DNA of 20,171 bases from Funneliformis mosseae (Eukaryota; Glomeromycota; Glomeromycetes; Glomerales; Glomeraceae), in the NCBI GenBank assembly GCA_910592005.1, contig CAJVPP010001408.1, positions 1 through 20,171 on the forward strand, given 5' to 3'. The translations under genes and the position numbers were made by a program. Below the pieces are notes generated by a model. It ran no database searches. It worked only from the letters and a program-made list of their open reading frames with translations, and was not told where the DNA came from. Positions 19,379 to 20,171 of this stretch are shown here, in pieces; the first letter of the stretch is position 1, and each line of letters begins with the position of its first letter.

Positions 19379-20171
19379 ATGAGTAAGATTTGTGAACTTG
19401 TATCATTGCAAAAAGAAAATAACAAAATAAATATTTATGAATATTTAATAGTAAAAGAATAAAGTTAAAATAATAAATATTATTAGTATTATAAAAAAAA
19501 AAAATCAAAAAAATATAAAGGTAAGGTTATAATTTTATTAAATAATAATTTATATTACTTTAAAATTCTTATTAATCATAACTATATATCTCAAATTAGC
19601 AGTATTAATGTTGCAAAAGCTATCACAGAAATTAAAAAATGAGCTAGTGAAACTAAAAAAAAACCTATACAAATTATATAAAATAATATGATAATATTTT
19701 TAATAAAATTCAAACTTATATACTATTATATAATGCACTTTGTAGAATAATTATTAATACCTCAAAGTATAACAGAAATTAATATCTCAGATTTATTTTG
19801 TATTACATTAAATAGAGAATCTTTTTAATTAAAAATCATATCATTGAACAAGAATAAATTCTTATATTTATTATAAAAAATAATATTTAATATTTTCTTA
19901 AGTAATATTTGGATTATGATTGATACATTTAAAATAATTCTAACAATATTTTATCAATTATATATAATTAATACTCCTATTAGTACTGAAGAAACTTAAA
20001 AATTCTTTCATTAATATATGTATTAATAACACACAAATTTGTAGAACTTTATAAATGGTTTTTTAATGACTTATTCAAATTTGCTGATAAAAATGATATT
20101 CAATTAATACAGTCAAATATAATTACAGATGCTAAACAAGTCATAATTAATGCATCACATCATGAGTTTTT
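19379..20171 (+). pseudogene. FLYWCH/MULE transposase pseudogene (3' cut by window edge)
   Basis: From an ATG at 19379 (MSKICELVSLQKENNKINIY) the frame stays open to substitution-type stops: codons 28, 30 and 36 (TAG at 19484-19486, expected Trp of a 'YYWC' zinc-finger motif), TGA at 19640-19642 and TAA at 19679-19681. The FLYWCH-type finger reads NKYY*YYKKKKSKKYKGK, with Tyr where zinc-binding Cys is expected. Next come INVAKAITEIKK and, after a frame change, YNALCRII. Then follow the MULE domain pieces WIMIDTFKIILTIFYQLYII, NTPISTEE (compare HAPVG.EE) and, to the edge, WFFNDLFKFADKNDIQLI...ITDAKQVIINASHHEF. The first catalytic Asp region (normally WIMDGTF) is altered; the ITD Asp is kept. 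Such transposases mobilise Mutator-like elements. The family and order are recalled from fungal MULEs, not searched. Confidence 0.8.

Larger units (their letters stand above)
14608..20171. other. CpG-free, extremely A+T-rich block (repeat compartment)
   Basis: Reading line by line, I find no CG dinucleotide between 14608 and the end of the window, about 5.56 kb. The sequence is dominated by A and T, and only the final 0.8 kb is legible as a gene. Apart from the two MITE copies, a hairpin at 14901-14933 and the MULE relic, nothing recognisable is present in 14934-15634, 15797-16463 or 16627-19378. These stretches are probably older transposons mutated beyond recognition. Confidence 0.75.

Noticed and set aside
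1..20171. CRISPR array or bacterial operon
   Set aside because: No regularly spaced repeats were seen; spliceosomal introns and eukaryotic families dominate.

Overview
The window reads as nuclear DNA of a filamentous fungus, most likely an arbuscular mycorrhizal fungus of the Rhizophagus/Glomus type. This is an inference from the combination of very A+T-rich DNA, short 80-95 nt GT..AG introns, Crinkler-type N-termini, a eukaryotic TnpB homologue (Fanzor), an Hsp70 relic and a FLYWCH/MULE transposase. No database search was run.

Only one protein-coding gene looks intact: a five-exon SulP-family sulfate permease on the minus strand (8764-11214, 700 residues, SulP transporter core plus C-terminal STAS domain). 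About 0.4-0.5 kb upstream of its ATG are a perfect ATGRYRYCAT decamer (the Neurospora CYS3 consensus) and a TCACGTG motif (Cbf1 type). This suggests sulfur-responsive control.

Everything left of about 8.3 kb is a graveyard of gene and transposon remnants: the 3' end of a Tc1/mariner transposase with its terminal repeat (2-266); an unidentified broken gene (340-1010); a weak coding relic (1644-1850); a frameshifted gene of unknown function (1891-2729, minus); a Crinkler-like effector relic (2743-3399, minus); a short interstitial telomeric tract (3830-3859); fragments of another gene leading into a second Crinkler-like N-terminus (4262-5016); an Hsp70 pseudogene that keeps an apparent intron (5045-6405); and a multiply frameshifted Fanzor (6711-8217, minus) whose RuvC-I, RuvC-III and zinc-ribbon motifs are still legible.

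Region 11.2-14.6 kb is A+T-rich and mostly non-coding, with a perfect 14-bp-arm palindrome and one possible gene relic. From about 14.61 kb to the end the composition changes abruptly. Across some 5.5 kb I find no CpG dinucleotide at all. This block carries two copies of an apparently undescribed ~163-bp MITE and ends in a FLYWCH/MULE transposase pseudogene (19379-20171). That pseudogene is inactivated mainly by changes that look like C->T/G->A substitutions rather than indels, which suggests methylation-driven or RIP-like decay distinct from the indel decay seen on the left.
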